NCBI GenBank assembly: GCA_030388825.1
Contig: CP128835.1
Location: forward strand, 1 to 64,000
Length of the DNA stretch: 64,000 nt
Source of the DNA: Rossellomorea sp. AcN35-11
Lineage (GTDB): Bacteria; Bacillota; Bacilli; Bacillales; Bacillaceae_B
Direction: 5' to 3'
This document shows positions 1 to 8,430 of this stretch, piece after piece (position 1 is the first letter of the stretch; each line of letters opens with the position of its first letter). The notes beneath the pieces are model-generated. The model was not told the DNA's origin. It was given only the letters and a program-made list of their open reading frames with translations, and made no database searches. The translations under genes and the position numbers were made by a program.

Positions 1-351
1 TTGATCACCTGATGGATTCTGGAGATGCAGGGGCTCAAGGATGGCCTCTTCCACTGAGAAAAAGGGGTTGATGGACGAGGTGTAATTCTGGAATACGACG
101 CTGATTTTCCCTTTTCGTACCCGTTTACTCCCAACATCCTTCGAAGCGAGGGTGACGGTTCCACGGTCCGGCTTTTCGATACCGATCAGCAGCCTCCCCA
201 GGGTCGATTTGCCGCTTCCACTTTCCCCGATGATGCCCAGGCATTCTCCCCGCTTCACTTCAAAGCCGACATCAGACAGTACCTGCTGCCTCACCGTGGA
301 GAAGAGACCTCCGTGCTTATACGATTTGTCTATACCGTTAACGTTTAACAA
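1..351 (-). CDS. cntF: Opine-metallophore ABC importer ATPase, CntF-like (3' part beyond left edge)
   Basis: This is the N-terminal 117 codons of an oligopeptide/nickel-type ABC ATPase; the rest lies outside the window. The Walker A motif GESGSGKST is visible near residue 45 and the Q-loop region VVFQNYTSSINP near residue 90, as in the DppF/OppF/CntF group. I place the start at a TTG at 351, inside the end of the upstream ATPase gene (14-bp overlap), because a GGGGGGA ribosome site lies just upstream and the reading frame is open from there. It would be the second ATPase that powers uptake of the metal-opine complex at the inner face of the membrane. Substrate assignment rests on the operon; the family alone would allow dipeptide or nickel uptake. 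Confidence 0.85.
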   Translation of the reverse strand, partial: MLNVNGIDKSYKHGGLFSTVRQQVLSDVGFEVKRGECLGIIGESGSGKSTLGRLLIGIEKPDRGTVTLASKDVGSKRVRKGKISVVFQNYTSSINPFFSVEEAILEPLHLQNPSGDQ

Positions 352-1153
352 AGGACTGTCCCCCCGTCTGTCTGTTCAATGGATCGCTCAATGATCGCCG
401 GGTCGATACCAGGTGCTTGGTGTATTCTTCAACAGGCGTTTCCAGCACCGAGTGAGTCCTTCCTCTTTCAATGATCCGGCCGTCCTTCATGACCAAAAGA
501 TCATCTGCGATATGCCGGACTACGCCAAGGTCATGGGAGATGAAGATCATGGAGCACCCCACTCTTTCCTTTAATTCTGTCAGCTGCTTCATCACTTCGT
601 ATTGCGTGATGGTATCAAGTGCTGTCGTCGGCTCGTCGGCGATGATCAGGTCAGGTTCGAGGACGAGTGCCAGGGCAATCATGATCCTCTGGAGCATCCC
701 GCCGGATAGCTGATGAGGATAGTGGTTCATTGCTTCACAGGGGACCATGACACTTTCCAGGGCAGATTTCAGCTTTCGTTCCGCCTCCTTCTTGGACCAA
801 TTGAAATGTTCAGCAGCTGTTTGAAGCAGGTGAACCCCAATGACGCGTGATGGATCAAAGGCCGTCATTCCGTTCTGCATGATCATGTACATCTGTCTGC
901 CCCGTTTTTTCCTCATGGCTTTTTTTGAAAGGCCAAGAAGATTTTCCCCTTTGAAAAAGACGTTGCCGGTTTCTTTGAGCCCCGGCTGGTTTAACCCCAT
1001 CAGGGACCGACATGTAAGGGACTTGCCGCTTCCGCTTTCCCCGACGATGGCGAGTGTGGTCCCTTTCTTCACAAGGAAGGAACTATTCTTTACAAGGGTA
1101 TTCCCTGTCTTTTCATCGACAATGGATAGATTCTTCACCTCGAGGATATTCAT
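338..1153 (-). CDS. cntD: Opine-metallophore ABC importer ATPase, CntD-like
   Basis: ATPase of 271 residues of the OppD/DppD/NikD family. Walker A is GESGSGKS near residue 40, the signature motif LSGGMLQR near 150, Walker B DLIIADEPTTALD near 170 and the switch histidine in FISHDLGVV near 205. It lacks the long C-terminal Fe-S-like extension of some OppD proteins. Its start overlaps the stop of the upstream permease gene by 4 bp and its 3' end overlaps the next ATPase, so it is translationally coupled in the cnt-like operon. It would form the ATPase pair with the CntF-like subunit. Confidence 0.9.
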   Translation of the reverse strand: MNILEVKNLSIVDEKTGNTLVKNSSFLVKKGTTLAIVGESGSGKSLTCRSLMGLNQPGLKETGNVFFKGENLLGLSKKAMRKKRGRQMYMIMQNGMTAFDPSRVIGVHLLQTAAEHFNWSKKEAERKLKSALESVMVPCEAMNHYPHQLSGGMLQRIMIALALVLEPDLIIADEPTTALDTITQYEVMKQLTELKERVGCSMIFISHDLGVVRHIADDLLVMKDGRIIERGRTHSVLETPVEEYTKHLVSTRRSLSDPLNRQTGGQSFVKR

Positions 1154-2046
1154 TTCGTTTCAGCCACCTCTTTTCTTGAGCCTGCCTTCATCATGGAAAA
1201 GCCACCTTGACGAACCCTTCTTCCCCTGCTTTTGGGATCCAATGCGATCTGAAGGGAATCTGAAAGAAAATTAAAGGCCATGACAATCGTGATGATGGCG
1301 AAACCGGGAGCGAGCAATAATTCGGGTCGTGTGAACATCACCGACCGGGCTTCATTCAACATCATCCCCCATTCCGCCGTTGGTGCCTGGACCCCCAATC
1401 CAAGAAAGGAAAATCCTGAAATCTGGAGGATCATGGACGAAATCGAACTGCTTGAGATGACGGCGATATCGGCAAACGTCACCGGCACGATATGCTTGAG
1501 CATGATTCTGACGTCGCTGACACCGATGGCCCTTGCATATCTCACATAATCGGATTCGGCGAATTGACTGACCGACGTCCGGATGATCCGGGCAAACCAG
1601 GCCCATTTTGTGATAATGAAGGCAATGAGGATATTTTGAAGTCCCACCCCGAGTACACCGATGATGGCAAGGGCCATGATGTATCCTGGAAACGACAGCA
1701 TGATATCACAGACCCTCATGAGAACGGCATCCACTTTCCCCTGAAAATATCCCGACACGAAGCCGACGATGGCTCCGATCACCACAGATATGACCAAGGC
1801 CACCAGCACCCATAAGACGCTCGGCCTGATGCCGTAAAGAATCCTCGACAGGATGCAGCGGCCCAAATGATCATTCCCCAACAGATAATCCCATGATGGC
1901 GGGGCATAGCGCAGGCCCATGTCCACCTCGGCGGGATCGTGGGGGGCGATGAACGGAGCAAACAGGCCGCTCACAAGAGTCAACAGAATGACAATCAACG
2001 ATACCAACCCGAGTGCATCATGACGTATATTCAATACATGTCTCAT
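1150..2046 (-). CDS. cntC: Opine-metallophore ABC importer permease, CntC-like
   Basis: Integral membrane permease of 298 residues, DppC/NikC family. An N-terminal membrane segment (LGLVSLIVILLTLVSGLFAP) is followed by the OppC-type segment with HDPAEVDMGLRYAPPSWDYLLGNDHLGR, then five more membrane segments. The EAA-type cytoplasmic loop (YARAIGVSDVRIMLKHIVP, about residues 165-185) contacts the ATPase. The ATG directly follows the stop of the upstream permease gene. In Staphylococcus the equivalent subunit imports staphylopine-bound nickel, cobalt and zinc; the same role here is inferred from the adjacent biosynthesis genes. Confidence 0.88.
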   Translation of the reverse strand: MRHVLNIRHDALGLVSLIVILLTLVSGLFAPFIAPHDPAEVDMGLRYAPPSWDYLLGNDHLGRCILSRILYGIRPSVLWVLVALVISVVIGAIVGFVSGYFQGKVDAVLMRVCDIMLSFPGYIMALAIIGVLGVGLQNILIAFIITKWAWFARIIRTSVSQFAESDYVRYARAIGVSDVRIMLKHIVPVTFADIAVISSSSISSMILQISGFSFLGLGVQAPTAEWGMMLNEARSVMFTRPELLLAPGFAIITIVMAFNFLSDSLQIALDPKSRGRRVRQGGFSMMKAGSRKEVAETK

Positions 2047-2988
2047 CTAGTGATCATTCCTTACTTTAGGATTCACAGCTGCGTTCAGAATGTCCGAAAT
2101 CGCATTGAAGATCACGAAAGCCGCCGCCACGATCAGGACATATGCCTGAACGACGGGAAAGTCCCGGCTGATAATGGATCTGACACTCAAGCTTCCGACA
2201 CCCGGCCAGGCAAACACACTTTCCACGACCACCGTACTCCCCAATATGATGGGCACAGCCATACAGAAGACGGAGATTGCAACCTGAAGGGAGTTGCGGA
2301 TGATCCTCCCGGTGACCTGCCATTCCTTCAGTCCGCATGCCCGTGCATAAAGAACATAATCAGCACTCAACTGTCTCTGCAGCATGGAGCTTCGGATGAT
2401 CCGGAAGTAGATCCCTGCATAGCTGATGGTGATGACGAGGACGGGAAGGATATAACCCGAGTAGGAGTCCATGCCGTTCGTCGGAAGCCAATCGAGCTTA
2501 ACGGAAAAATACCAGATCAACAGAGTGGCCACTAAATAAGAAGGCATGGCTGTCAGGAAAAATGAGGTGCCCCTGATGAACCGGTCCGCCGCTTTGTCCT
2601 GCTGCAACGCACAAATCACCCCAAGGAACACCGAAAGGACGATGACGGCTCCAGAGGAAATGAGCGTCAGCTTCACCGTATTGATCAATGCGGGACCAAG
2701 GAGGGACCAGACAGCCTGGCCTGTCACAAAGGACGTCCCGAAGTCGAGACGGAGACAGTCCAGCAGCCAATCCCCGTACTGCAGGAGGAATGGCCGGTTC
2801 AATCCGAGCTCCTCCCTTGTGCCTTCTTTCAGTTCATCCGTAATGACCGGTACTCCCTGTGCCTTCAAAACGACCTCTGCGTGATCCATGGGGGACAGAC
2901 TCATCAGCACGAAGGTCAGAAAGGAAATCACCAGCAGCACCGGCACCGCCATTAACATTCTTTTAAAGATGTATCTTATCAAGACCAT
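2047..2988 (-). CDS. cntB: Opine-metallophore ABC importer permease, CntB-like
   Basis: Permease of 313 residues, DppB/NikB family. The first membrane segment (MLMAVPVLLVISFLTFVLMS) precedes the typical large extracytoplasmic loop with LGLNRPFLLQYGDWLLDCLRLDFGTSF, followed by about five segments and the EAA loop (YARACGLKEWQVTGRIIRN). The ATG at 2988 abuts its GAGGAGG site; a TTG at 2982 has better spacing (6 nt), so the protein may begin two codons later. It partners the CntC-like permease. The assignment as metallophore importer comes from the operon. Confidence 0.88.
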   Translation of the reverse strand: MVLIRYIFKRMLMAVPVLLVISFLTFVLMSLSPMDHAEVVLKAQGVPVITDELKEGTREELGLNRPFLLQYGDWLLDCLRLDFGTSFVTGQAVWSLLGPALINTVKLTLISSGAVIVLSVFLGVICALQQDKAADRFIRGTSFFLTAMPSYLVATLLIWYFSVKLDWLPTNGMDSYSGYILPVLVITISYAGIYFRIIRSSMLQRQLSADYVLYARACGLKEWQVTGRIIRNSLQVAISVFCMAVPIILGSTVVVESVFAWPGVGSLSVRSIISRDFPVVQAYVLIVAAAFVIFNAISDILNAAVNPKVRNDH

Positions 2989-3009
2989 CCTCCTCTCAAT
3001 CGTTGGGGT

Positions 3010-4605
3010 TTATTCGTGTAATTCCATCTGTTCGAACGGAAGCTCAAACTGTGTTTGTTTGAACGTCAGTCCCTTTAATCCTTCAGGAGCCACAACCGTC
3101 ATCCTGCCGTTGGATATCGGGATGAATACAGCTTCCTCATGAACGATCGATAATATATCCTTATAGAGGGATTTCCGCTTCCCTTCATCCGTCTCCACCA
3201 TGACGTCTTCAATCTTTTGATATAGTTCGTCTGCTTGCCTGATGCCCTTGGTTGTATGAAGGTAGGATGCATCGGAAGTAAATGCCGCAATGGTACTGAC
3301 AGGGTCGTAGGCGAGTCCCCATGTTTGATTGAATAATAGTTCATAGTCCCCTGTTGAACGTCTTCCTGCGATGGAGGTGGATTCTTCCCCAAGGATTTCA
3401 AGCTGGACTCCGATTTTCTTGAGTGAGCTTTGGATGAATTCTGCTTCTGTTTTTTGAGAAGGGGAATTGCTGTCGTAATAGAGCTTCATGGCTAAAGGCT
3501 GACCATCCTTCTCACGGATTCCGCCGTCACCAGTCTTCCAGCCTGCTTCTTCCAGGAGCTCAATCGCTTTATCCTCATCGAAGCCCCTCTTTTTCAACTC
3601 AATATCGGCATACAGGACATTGGCTGAAAATAAGGTGTGGGCTTCTGTTTCCGTCCCGTCCAGAATCTTCTCTGAAATCGTCTTTCGGTCGATGGCATAC
3701 CAGATCGCTTCCCTGACCGCCGTCTCCTTGACAGGACTATCCGTTTTGCTGCTGTTAGCGACAATCATCTTCGTATTCATCGGTTGACTTCTTTCCACTT
3801 GATAGTCCCCTGTCCCGACCAGCTGCTGCATCGCTTCCACATTGAGGCTGTCGGCCCCGCGGTCATCCGTGAAAGCGAAGTTAATCTCCCCTTTTTGCAA
3901 CGCGAGGAATGTCGTCTCCCCGGCAGGGAGCACTTTCGCCGTAATTTCTTTAATAGAAGGAACTCCTCCCCAATAGTCTTCGTTTGCTTTAAACCGGGCG
4001 AACTCATCTACTTGATGTTCCTCGAGGATATAAGGACCGGTGCCGTGATAACCACTCACCCCATCCTTTGTTTCCCCGTTCTTGAAGTCATTCGGTGACA
4101 GAAACACATAAGGCCTCGTCATGGATAACTCCGTTAGCGTTGGATAATAGGCCTCAGACAGAGCCAGTTCAACGGTATGTTCATCCTTGACCCGAACTTC
4201 CTCAATTTTAGTGGAAAGCTTGATCCACGAGTGTTTCTCCCGATTGTGCTGTACAGCTTCTATATTCTCCTTGACTGCTTCAGCATTGAATGGTGTTCCG
4301 TCATGGAAGGTTACATCCTTCCTGAGGTGGAAGGTATACATCTTGCCGTCTTCTGAAATCTCCCAGGACTCAGCAAGCAGCGGTTTGATGCCATCCTCCG
4401 TATTCTCTACCAACGATTCATACACCTTGCCTTGTGCTGCCATGGATCCCGTGTATAAATGCGGGTTCATGTCATTAATATCTTTGGCAGTGGCATAGAT
4501 CAATCCATCTTTAGCAGCCCCAGGTTCTCCTTCCGTTTTCCCTGAGCAGGCAGCAAGGATCATGGTCACAGCGACCAATAAGCTTAACGTCCATTTCTTC
4601 TTCAT
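3010..4605 (-). CDS. cntA: Opine-metallophore substrate-binding lipoprotein, CntA-like
   Basis: Extracytoplasmic solute-binding protein of the SBP_bac_5 family, about 531 residues. A lipoprotein signal (MKKKWTLSLLVAVTMILAAC, lipobox LAAC with lipidated Cys20) anchors it to the outer face of the membrane. Family blocks include VYESLVENTEDGIKPLLAESWE and FHDGTPFNAEAVKENIEA. I chose the ATG at 4605 because it starts the signal peptide and has a GGAGAG site; the frame is open 14 codons further up without such a site. It lies 16 bp after cntM, between the biosynthesis and permease genes, the order known from the Staphylococcus cnt operon. Confidence 0.9.
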   Translation of the reverse strand: MKKKWTLSLLVAVTMILAACSGKTEGEPGAAKDGLIYATAKDINDMNPHLYTGSMAAQGKVYESLVENTEDGIKPLLAESWEISEDGKMYTFHLRKDVTFHDGTPFNAEAVKENIEAVQHNREKHSWIKLSTKIEEVRVKDEHTVELALSEAYYPTLTELSMTRPYVFLSPNDFKNGETKDGVSGYHGTGPYILEEHQVDEFARFKANEDYWGGVPSIKEITAKVLPAGETTFLALQKGEINFAFTDDRGADSLNVEAMQQLVGTGDYQVERSQPMNTKMIVANSSKTDSPVKETAVREAIWYAIDRKTISEKILDGTETEAHTLFSANVLYADIELKKRGFDEDKAIELLEEAGWKTGDGGIREKDGQPLAMKLYYDSNSPSQKTEAEFIQSSLKKIGVQLEILGEESTSIAGRRSTGDYELLFNQTWGLAYDPVSTIAAFTSDASYLHTTKGIRQADELYQKIEDVMVETDEGKRKSLYKDILSIVHEEAVFIPISNGRMTVVAPEGLKGLTFKQTQFELPFEQMELHE

Positions 4606-4621
4606 CACGTACTTCTCTCCT

Positions 4622-5944
4622 TTAACGTCCTTGTAAAATAGAATCATTACGATTTGTCTCCTGTAACATCTGTCCGGTTATCCCCTTGATGTCCTTATGA
4701 AAACTCCGGATCCGAAAAGCTTCAGAAAGCTTCTGACCTTGATAGGCTGCAGCCACTTCTTCCAGCTTCTTCTCATAGGTTCTGATCTGCCTGTCGATGG
4801 TGGGGCATTGCACGTCCAAGAACCTGGCAATCCCCTGGATGATCTTGATGCGGTAGTAGTCTTCCTTAGGCATCCTCGGAATGTCGAGCTCCCCCTCCAG
4901 ATTCCTGAACATGCTCCGGATCGGCACGGCGGAGAAGTCGAAATACCTTCCTGCCTCATCCGGGGTGGAAAAAGGATCGATCAGGAGGGAAGTATAGCGT
5001 ATGTAAAGCAGATACTCCTGGTGGATCGTCTCCAGTTGTTCAAACCCCTCGATGTCCGTGCGGGACAGACTTTCCTCTCTCACAGGATAGGTATCATCCG
5101 TCATGAACCGGAGGAGGTTGACTCTCTCCATGCCCAACTTCTCAAGGATCCGCATCATTTCCTGCCACTGGGCGAGCATATCCCGTATCAAATGCTGGGT
5201 GATTGGACCTTCCGGGTACAGCTTATACACATATTTCCTGGAAGGCCTGTCAGCGAATATCTCCTTCAGTGTCACCTCATTCATAAAGAGGGGCGGATGG
5301 ACGTATAGGGAAATGTTACGCGTTTCGGCCTCCAGTGGTGACGGTGTCCTGACGACCTCGATCCCAAGCTTCCTTCCCGATTCGATAAGGCTTTGAACGA
5401 TCTCGGAATATCCATGGGTAGAACCGATATACAGCCTCTTTTTTACGGCGGTGGTGACGACATGATGGGAAGGCTCCTTCTCCATCCACCTTGTATCCCC
5501 TAAATATGTGGAGAAACTGATGATTTCGGCCTCTGGTTGAATATCTGACAGATCATGCTTCACGAGTCGATTGGACCCGAAAGTCGGTGAAACCAGCACA
5601 ATGGACTGTACGCCTCTGAATACGTCCCTCGGGATCGTGTGGAGCACGTCCAGATAAGCGTCGGTGGTAACGGCAAGCACCACTGTGTCCCAATTTCCTC
5701 CTATGGTTTCCAACCCTCTGAAGACATGATCGACTCTGCATGTACCTTGCACTCTTTCATTCTCCCGATTCTGAACAGACACGCAAATATGATGATCATT
5801 TCTCTCCAACGATTGAAAAAAAGATTCGGACCTGACCGAGTTTCTTCCGGCAATCCCCACTTCACAGCCCATTTGCTCTTTAGCCAACATACAAAGCTGC
5901 ACCGAGGCAGGTCCCGTACCGATTACTAAGACTCGTTTACCCAT
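4622..5944 (-). CDS. cntM: Staphylopine-type opine dehydrogenase, CntM-like
   Basis: NADPH-dependent opine dehydrogenase of 440 residues. In the Cnt pathway it reductively condenses a keto acid with the aminobutyryl-D-histidine made by CntK and CntL. The N-terminal Rossmann motif VLVIGTGPASVQL (residues 5-17) and cofactor segment GIAGRNS are clear. The segment STYLGDTRW puts an Asp at residue 150, counting from the ATG at 5944. Asp at this position is, as I recall, linked to pyruvate use (staphylopine), while Ala is linked to 2-oxoglutarate use (pseudopaline). The start overlaps cntL by 8 bp; a longer frame upstream has no better ribosome site. Confidence 0.88.
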   Translation of the reverse strand: MGKRVLVIGTGPASVQLCMLAKEQMGCEVGIAGRNSVRSESFFQSLERNDHHICVSVQNRENERVQGTCRVDHVFRGLETIGGNWDTVVLAVTTDAYLDVLHTIPRDVFRGVQSIVLVSPTFGSNRLVKHDLSDIQPEAEIISFSTYLGDTRWMEKEPSHHVVTTAVKKRLYIGSTHGYSEIVQSLIESGRKLGIEVVRTPSPLEAETRNISLYVHPPLFMNEVTLKEIFADRPSRKYVYKLYPEGPITQHLIRDMLAQWQEMMRILEKLGMERVNLLRFMTDDTYPVREESLSRTDIEGFEQLETIHQEYLLYIRYTSLLIDPFSTPDEAGRYFDFSAVPIRSMFRNLEGELDIPRMPKEDYYRIKIIQGIARFLDVQCPTIDRQIRTYEKKLEEVAAAYQGQKLSEAFRIRSFHKDIKGITGQMLQETNRNDSILQGR

Positions 5945-6761
5945 TATCAGCCGCCGCCTTCCCTGTCCTGAACTTCTCATAAACGATGACATCGAATATT
6001 TGATGAGGGCGCATACTGTTTTCTGCGATTCTCCATTTCTTCTGATCTACTTTCTGTGAAGGGAAATTGAAGAGGGATTTAAGCCCGTCCCCGTACCTCA
6101 TGGACACGACGACGTCTTCTCCCGTCCGTTCATAGAGCTGATCGAGGATGTCATATTTCCCTTCTACCGTCGAACTGAAGATGATATGCGTCACGTCCTT
6201 CAGGTCCTTGTGCTCTTCCACCTGCGAAAGCTCCAATGTGATTGGAAGATCCCTGCCCAACCGGTCCACCACTTGACGACCAAGAGTGATGGCTTCCGGG
6301 TCGATGTCGATTCCGATGACCTTCGCTCCTGTACGCCCTGCAATCAGGAGGGGCGTCATGGGGAATGAGCCGGATCCAACCAGAAGGACAGTCGACTTCT
6401 GCGTCACCTGAAACTGTCCGAATTCCTTTTCAATGCAGGATTCAATGTTTTGAAAATAATCTGCTGTCTCTTCTTCCCCACTCAAAAGCTTCATGGCGCG
6501 ATGCTTCTCCATCTTTGCAACGGAAAGGGCCGACAGCTTCCTTACCCCATCCACAAGGTGTAAGACATCCTCTGGCGTGGAATCCATCAGCAGTTTCCAC
6601 TTCTTTATGTATTCTTCATTGAGTATGAATGCGGAATACTCATCGATTAACTCCTCTAAAGGGAAAGCATCCTCTTCCATTAAGCCACTCCCTTCCATGG
6701 CCTCGGCAAATCGCTTCAAATACATGCGCAGATCATCTTCCAACGTCCTGTTCTCAATCAT
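5937..6761 (-). CDS. cntL: Nicotianamine-synthase-like aminobutyryltransferase, CntL-like
   Basis: Protein of 274 residues of the bacterial nicotianamine-synthase-like family. In the Cnt pathway it moves an alpha-aminobutyrate unit from S-adenosylmethionine to D-histidine. A helical N-terminal half (about 1-125) precedes an SAM-binding Rossmann-like half with VLLVGSGSFPMTPLLIA (about 125-141) and VIGIDIDPEAITLGRQ; SMRYGDGLKSLFNFP is near the C-terminus. The length fits single-domain CntL proteins. It starts with a 4-bp ATGA overlap with cntK and ends inside the start of cntM, so the three enzymes are tightly coupled. Confidence 0.88.
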   Translation of the reverse strand: MIENRTLEDDLRMYLKRFAEAMEGSGLMEEDAFPLEELIDEYSAFILNEEYIKKWKLLMDSTPEDVLHLVDGVRKLSALSVAKMEKHRAMKLLSGEEETADYFQNIESCIEKEFGQFQVTQKSTVLLVGSGSFPMTPLLIAGRTGAKVIGIDIDPEAITLGRQVVDRLGRDLPITLELSQVEEHKDLKDVTHIIFSSTVEGKYDILDQLYERTGEDVVVSMRYGDGLKSLFNFPSQKVDQKKWRIAENSMRPHQIFDVIVYEKFRTGKAAADNG

Positions 6762-7612
6762 CCTGCTACCTCCTCCTCGTTCATCATTATGAAAGCTTTG
6801 CCTTCTGCCACGATGCCGACAGTCCCTTCAATCCGGACGGACGTAATGGACCCTTCATCCCACTCGGCGCTGACATGCATCTCACCTCCAGGCTGTTTGA
6901 CTCGTGCTGACATAGAGCGATCCTGCTTCCATGCCAGATAGGCACCCAGTGACCCGGTTCCCGACCCGCATCCCCTTTCCCACACCATGCTCCCCAGCTC
7001 AGGCACATAAATGAGGGGGGAAAGTTCACTTGTCCCGGCATCATACAGGAGGACCCCGACCAAATTCCCCTCATAGGATGACCGGATCATCCTTGCCAGT
7101 GCTTCGGCGGACCGTCTCAGTGTAGGATCCACCGGTCCCGCTTCCAGTACTGCGTGAACTGCCTCCTGGTAATGAATCATGGTGACCGCCAGGACTTCTC
7201 CATCCACCACCCACATCTGTTTCTGGATCAGTGTGGGAACAGGAATGGTCATTGTGCACCGATATACCCCCATTTCATTTTCCACCTCACAAGAGACCAG
7301 CTCATCCGTTCCCGAGACTTGCATCAGGATCGTTGATGAATCACCATGTGGCATAGACCTTTGAGAAGCAATGAAAGCCGCCAACGACATGCAGGCATTC
7401 CCGCAGAACTCTCCCCCGGCCATCACCAGGGCCGCATCTGCAGCTCCGTCCTCTGCCTCTTCCATGAAGCCGACCTGTTCTGCATGGAGACTGTCATATG
7501 CCATAAGCCTTGAGGCAATCTGGTGGTAATCGTCCACCCGGTGTCTGGTCTTTACTAGAACCGTCATGTTCTCAGTCGGATTGAATTTGACAAATTCGAT
7601 TTCCTGCATCAT
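6758..7612 (-). CDS. cntK: Cofactor-independent histidine racemase, CntK-like
   Basis: First gene of the operon, about 284 residues, of the diaminopimelate-epimerase fold. It should convert L-histidine to D-histidine for the metallophore. The two catalytic cysteines of this fold are visible: Cys70 in GGEFCGNA and Cys215 in ERGCGSGTGS, one in each half. I chose the ATG at 7612 because AGGAAAGGG lies 5-12 nt upstream; the frame is open 15 codons further without a good site. A DapF or proline-racemase function is possible by fold, but the neighbours point to CntK. A promoter and Zur-type boxes lie upstream. Confidence 0.88.
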   Translation of the reverse strand: MMQEIEFVKFNPTENMTVLVKTRHRVDDYHQIASRLMAYDSLHAEQVGFMEEAEDGAADAALVMAGGEFCGNACMSLAAFIASQRSMPHGDSSTILMQVSGTDELVSCEVENEMGVYRCTMTIPVPTLIQKQMWVVDGEVLAVTMIHYQEAVHAVLEAGPVDPTLRRSAEALARMIRSSYEGNLVGVLLYDAGTSELSPLIYVPELGSMVWERGCGSGTGSLGAYLAWKQDRSMSARVKQPGGEMHVSAEWDEGSITSVRIEGTVGIVAEGKAFIMMNEEEVAG

Positions 7613-7696
7613 GTTGATCCCTTTCCTCCTTTTTTCCACCGCTTCGTCAGCAGCCACTGTGTGGTGCGTGTAAAGCTTATTTCCTGAATGTAAAAT

Positions 7697-7711
7697 TCGT
7701 AATGATTACGA
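7697..7711. promoter_or_regulatory. Exact Zur-type operator upstream of the cnt operon
   Basis: The 15 bases TCGTAATGATTACGA match the Bacillus 7-1-7 Zur consensus (TCGTAATnATTACGA) at every defined position. The TAAA/TTTA flanks extend the symmetry. It lies 85 bp upstream of the cntK start, so zinc-dependent repression of the operon is likely. Confidence 0.85.
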
Positions 7712-7746
7712 TTTACAAAACAAAAAAATACTCTCCTGCATGTAAA

Positions 7747-7761
7747 ACGTAACAGTTTCGA
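7747..7761. promoter_or_regulatory. Degenerate second Zur-type operator
   Basis: ACGTAACAGTTTCGA matches 10 of 14 defined positions of the Zur consensus and has the same TGTAAAA/ATTTAC-like flanks as the exact box 50 bp away. It sits just downstream of the predicted transcription start. Its weakness means it may be an auxiliary site only. Confidence 0.45.
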
Positions 7762-7773
7762 TTTACCTCTTCT

Positions 7774-7802
7774 ATGCTAGGGAGTTTTTCATTTTCTGTC
7801 AA
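7774..7802 (-). promoter_or_regulatory. Predicted sigma-A promoter of the cnt operon
   Basis: On the minus strand TTGACA (7802-7797) and TAGCAT (7779-7774) are separated by 17 bp. The start point would be near 7767, next to the degenerate Zur box and upstream of the exact one. A second, weaker promoter near the exact box cannot be excluded. The rest of 7803-8015 shows no gene. Confidence 0.6.
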
Positions 7803-8015
7803 TTAACTTTTCCCTTAAAAAGAAAATTCAGGAAAAAGGGGCTATCTTTTCGAAAAGGGGACTTTCCGACCTTTCGGAGGGTGTTGAATCAAAGGATTCA
7901 CAGTCTTGACGAAGAAGAAACGGATAACATGAAGACCCCTTCCATATAACTGTTTTCCTGCCTAAATAGTCCTTTGATGAGAAATCATGAACATCCGTCT
8001 TTATCAGAGCAATAA

Positions 8016-8046
8016 AAAAGCTGAAGAATGTGCTTCTTCAGCTTTT
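8016..8046 (-). terminator. Intrinsic terminator of the IDEAL-domain gene
   Basis: AAAAGCTGAAGAA and TTCTTCAGCTTTT form a stem around a 5-nt loop, followed on the minus strand by a T-rich tract, 11 bp after the gene's stop. Confidence 0.8.
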
Positions 8047-8056
8047 CCAAACCTAA

Positions 8057-8398
8057 TCAGGATATCTCATCCACACCTTCTGCCAGCTCCCTCATGGAGT
8101 TCAACTTGGAGGTGAGTTCAAAGAACCATTCTTCATCTCCCGTTGACAGCGCCAGGTCGATGAGGAAATGGATTTGTTCTTTGTTCTTGATAATGGTGGA
8201 CGGTATTTTTTTCACCTGCTTGCCAAGTAAGGGGATGGTCTTGCCTTCAATGGCTTTATTGTCACTTGTGACGACTTTTGCTTTGATGGTCCGGCCTTGG
8301 ATATCAAGGTTCTCGATATACCCGATGACGAGTTCACCCGAGTGTGATGTCCCCTTGATCCAATCTCCCGTTTTTAAGATCGATTCCTGGTTTGACAT
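8057..8398 (-). CDS. IDEAL-domain protein
   Basis: Protein of 113 residues. The C-terminal part IDLALSTGDEEWFFELTSKL (about residues 80-100) fits the IDEAL domain, a short helical element found in small Bacillales proteins; the N-terminal half is a beta-rich region (TGDWIKGTSHSGELVIGYIENL) that I do not recognise. I chose the ATG at 8398 over a GTG at 8410 because AGAAGGTG lies 10-12 nt upstream of the ATG. One copy of the 23-bp operator shared with the Rrf2 and Spx genes lies 33 bp upstream, so it probably belongs to the same stress regulon. Its molecular function is unknown. Confidence 0.75.
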   Translation of the reverse strand: MSNQESILKTGDWIKGTSHSGELVIGYIENLDIQGRTIKAKVVTSDNKAIEGKTIPLLGKQVKKIPSTIIKNKEQIHFLIDLALSTGDEEWFFELTSKLNSMRELAEGVDEIS

Positions 8399-8430
8399 GA
8401 TCCTTTTCACCTTCTAACATTATTTTGTAA

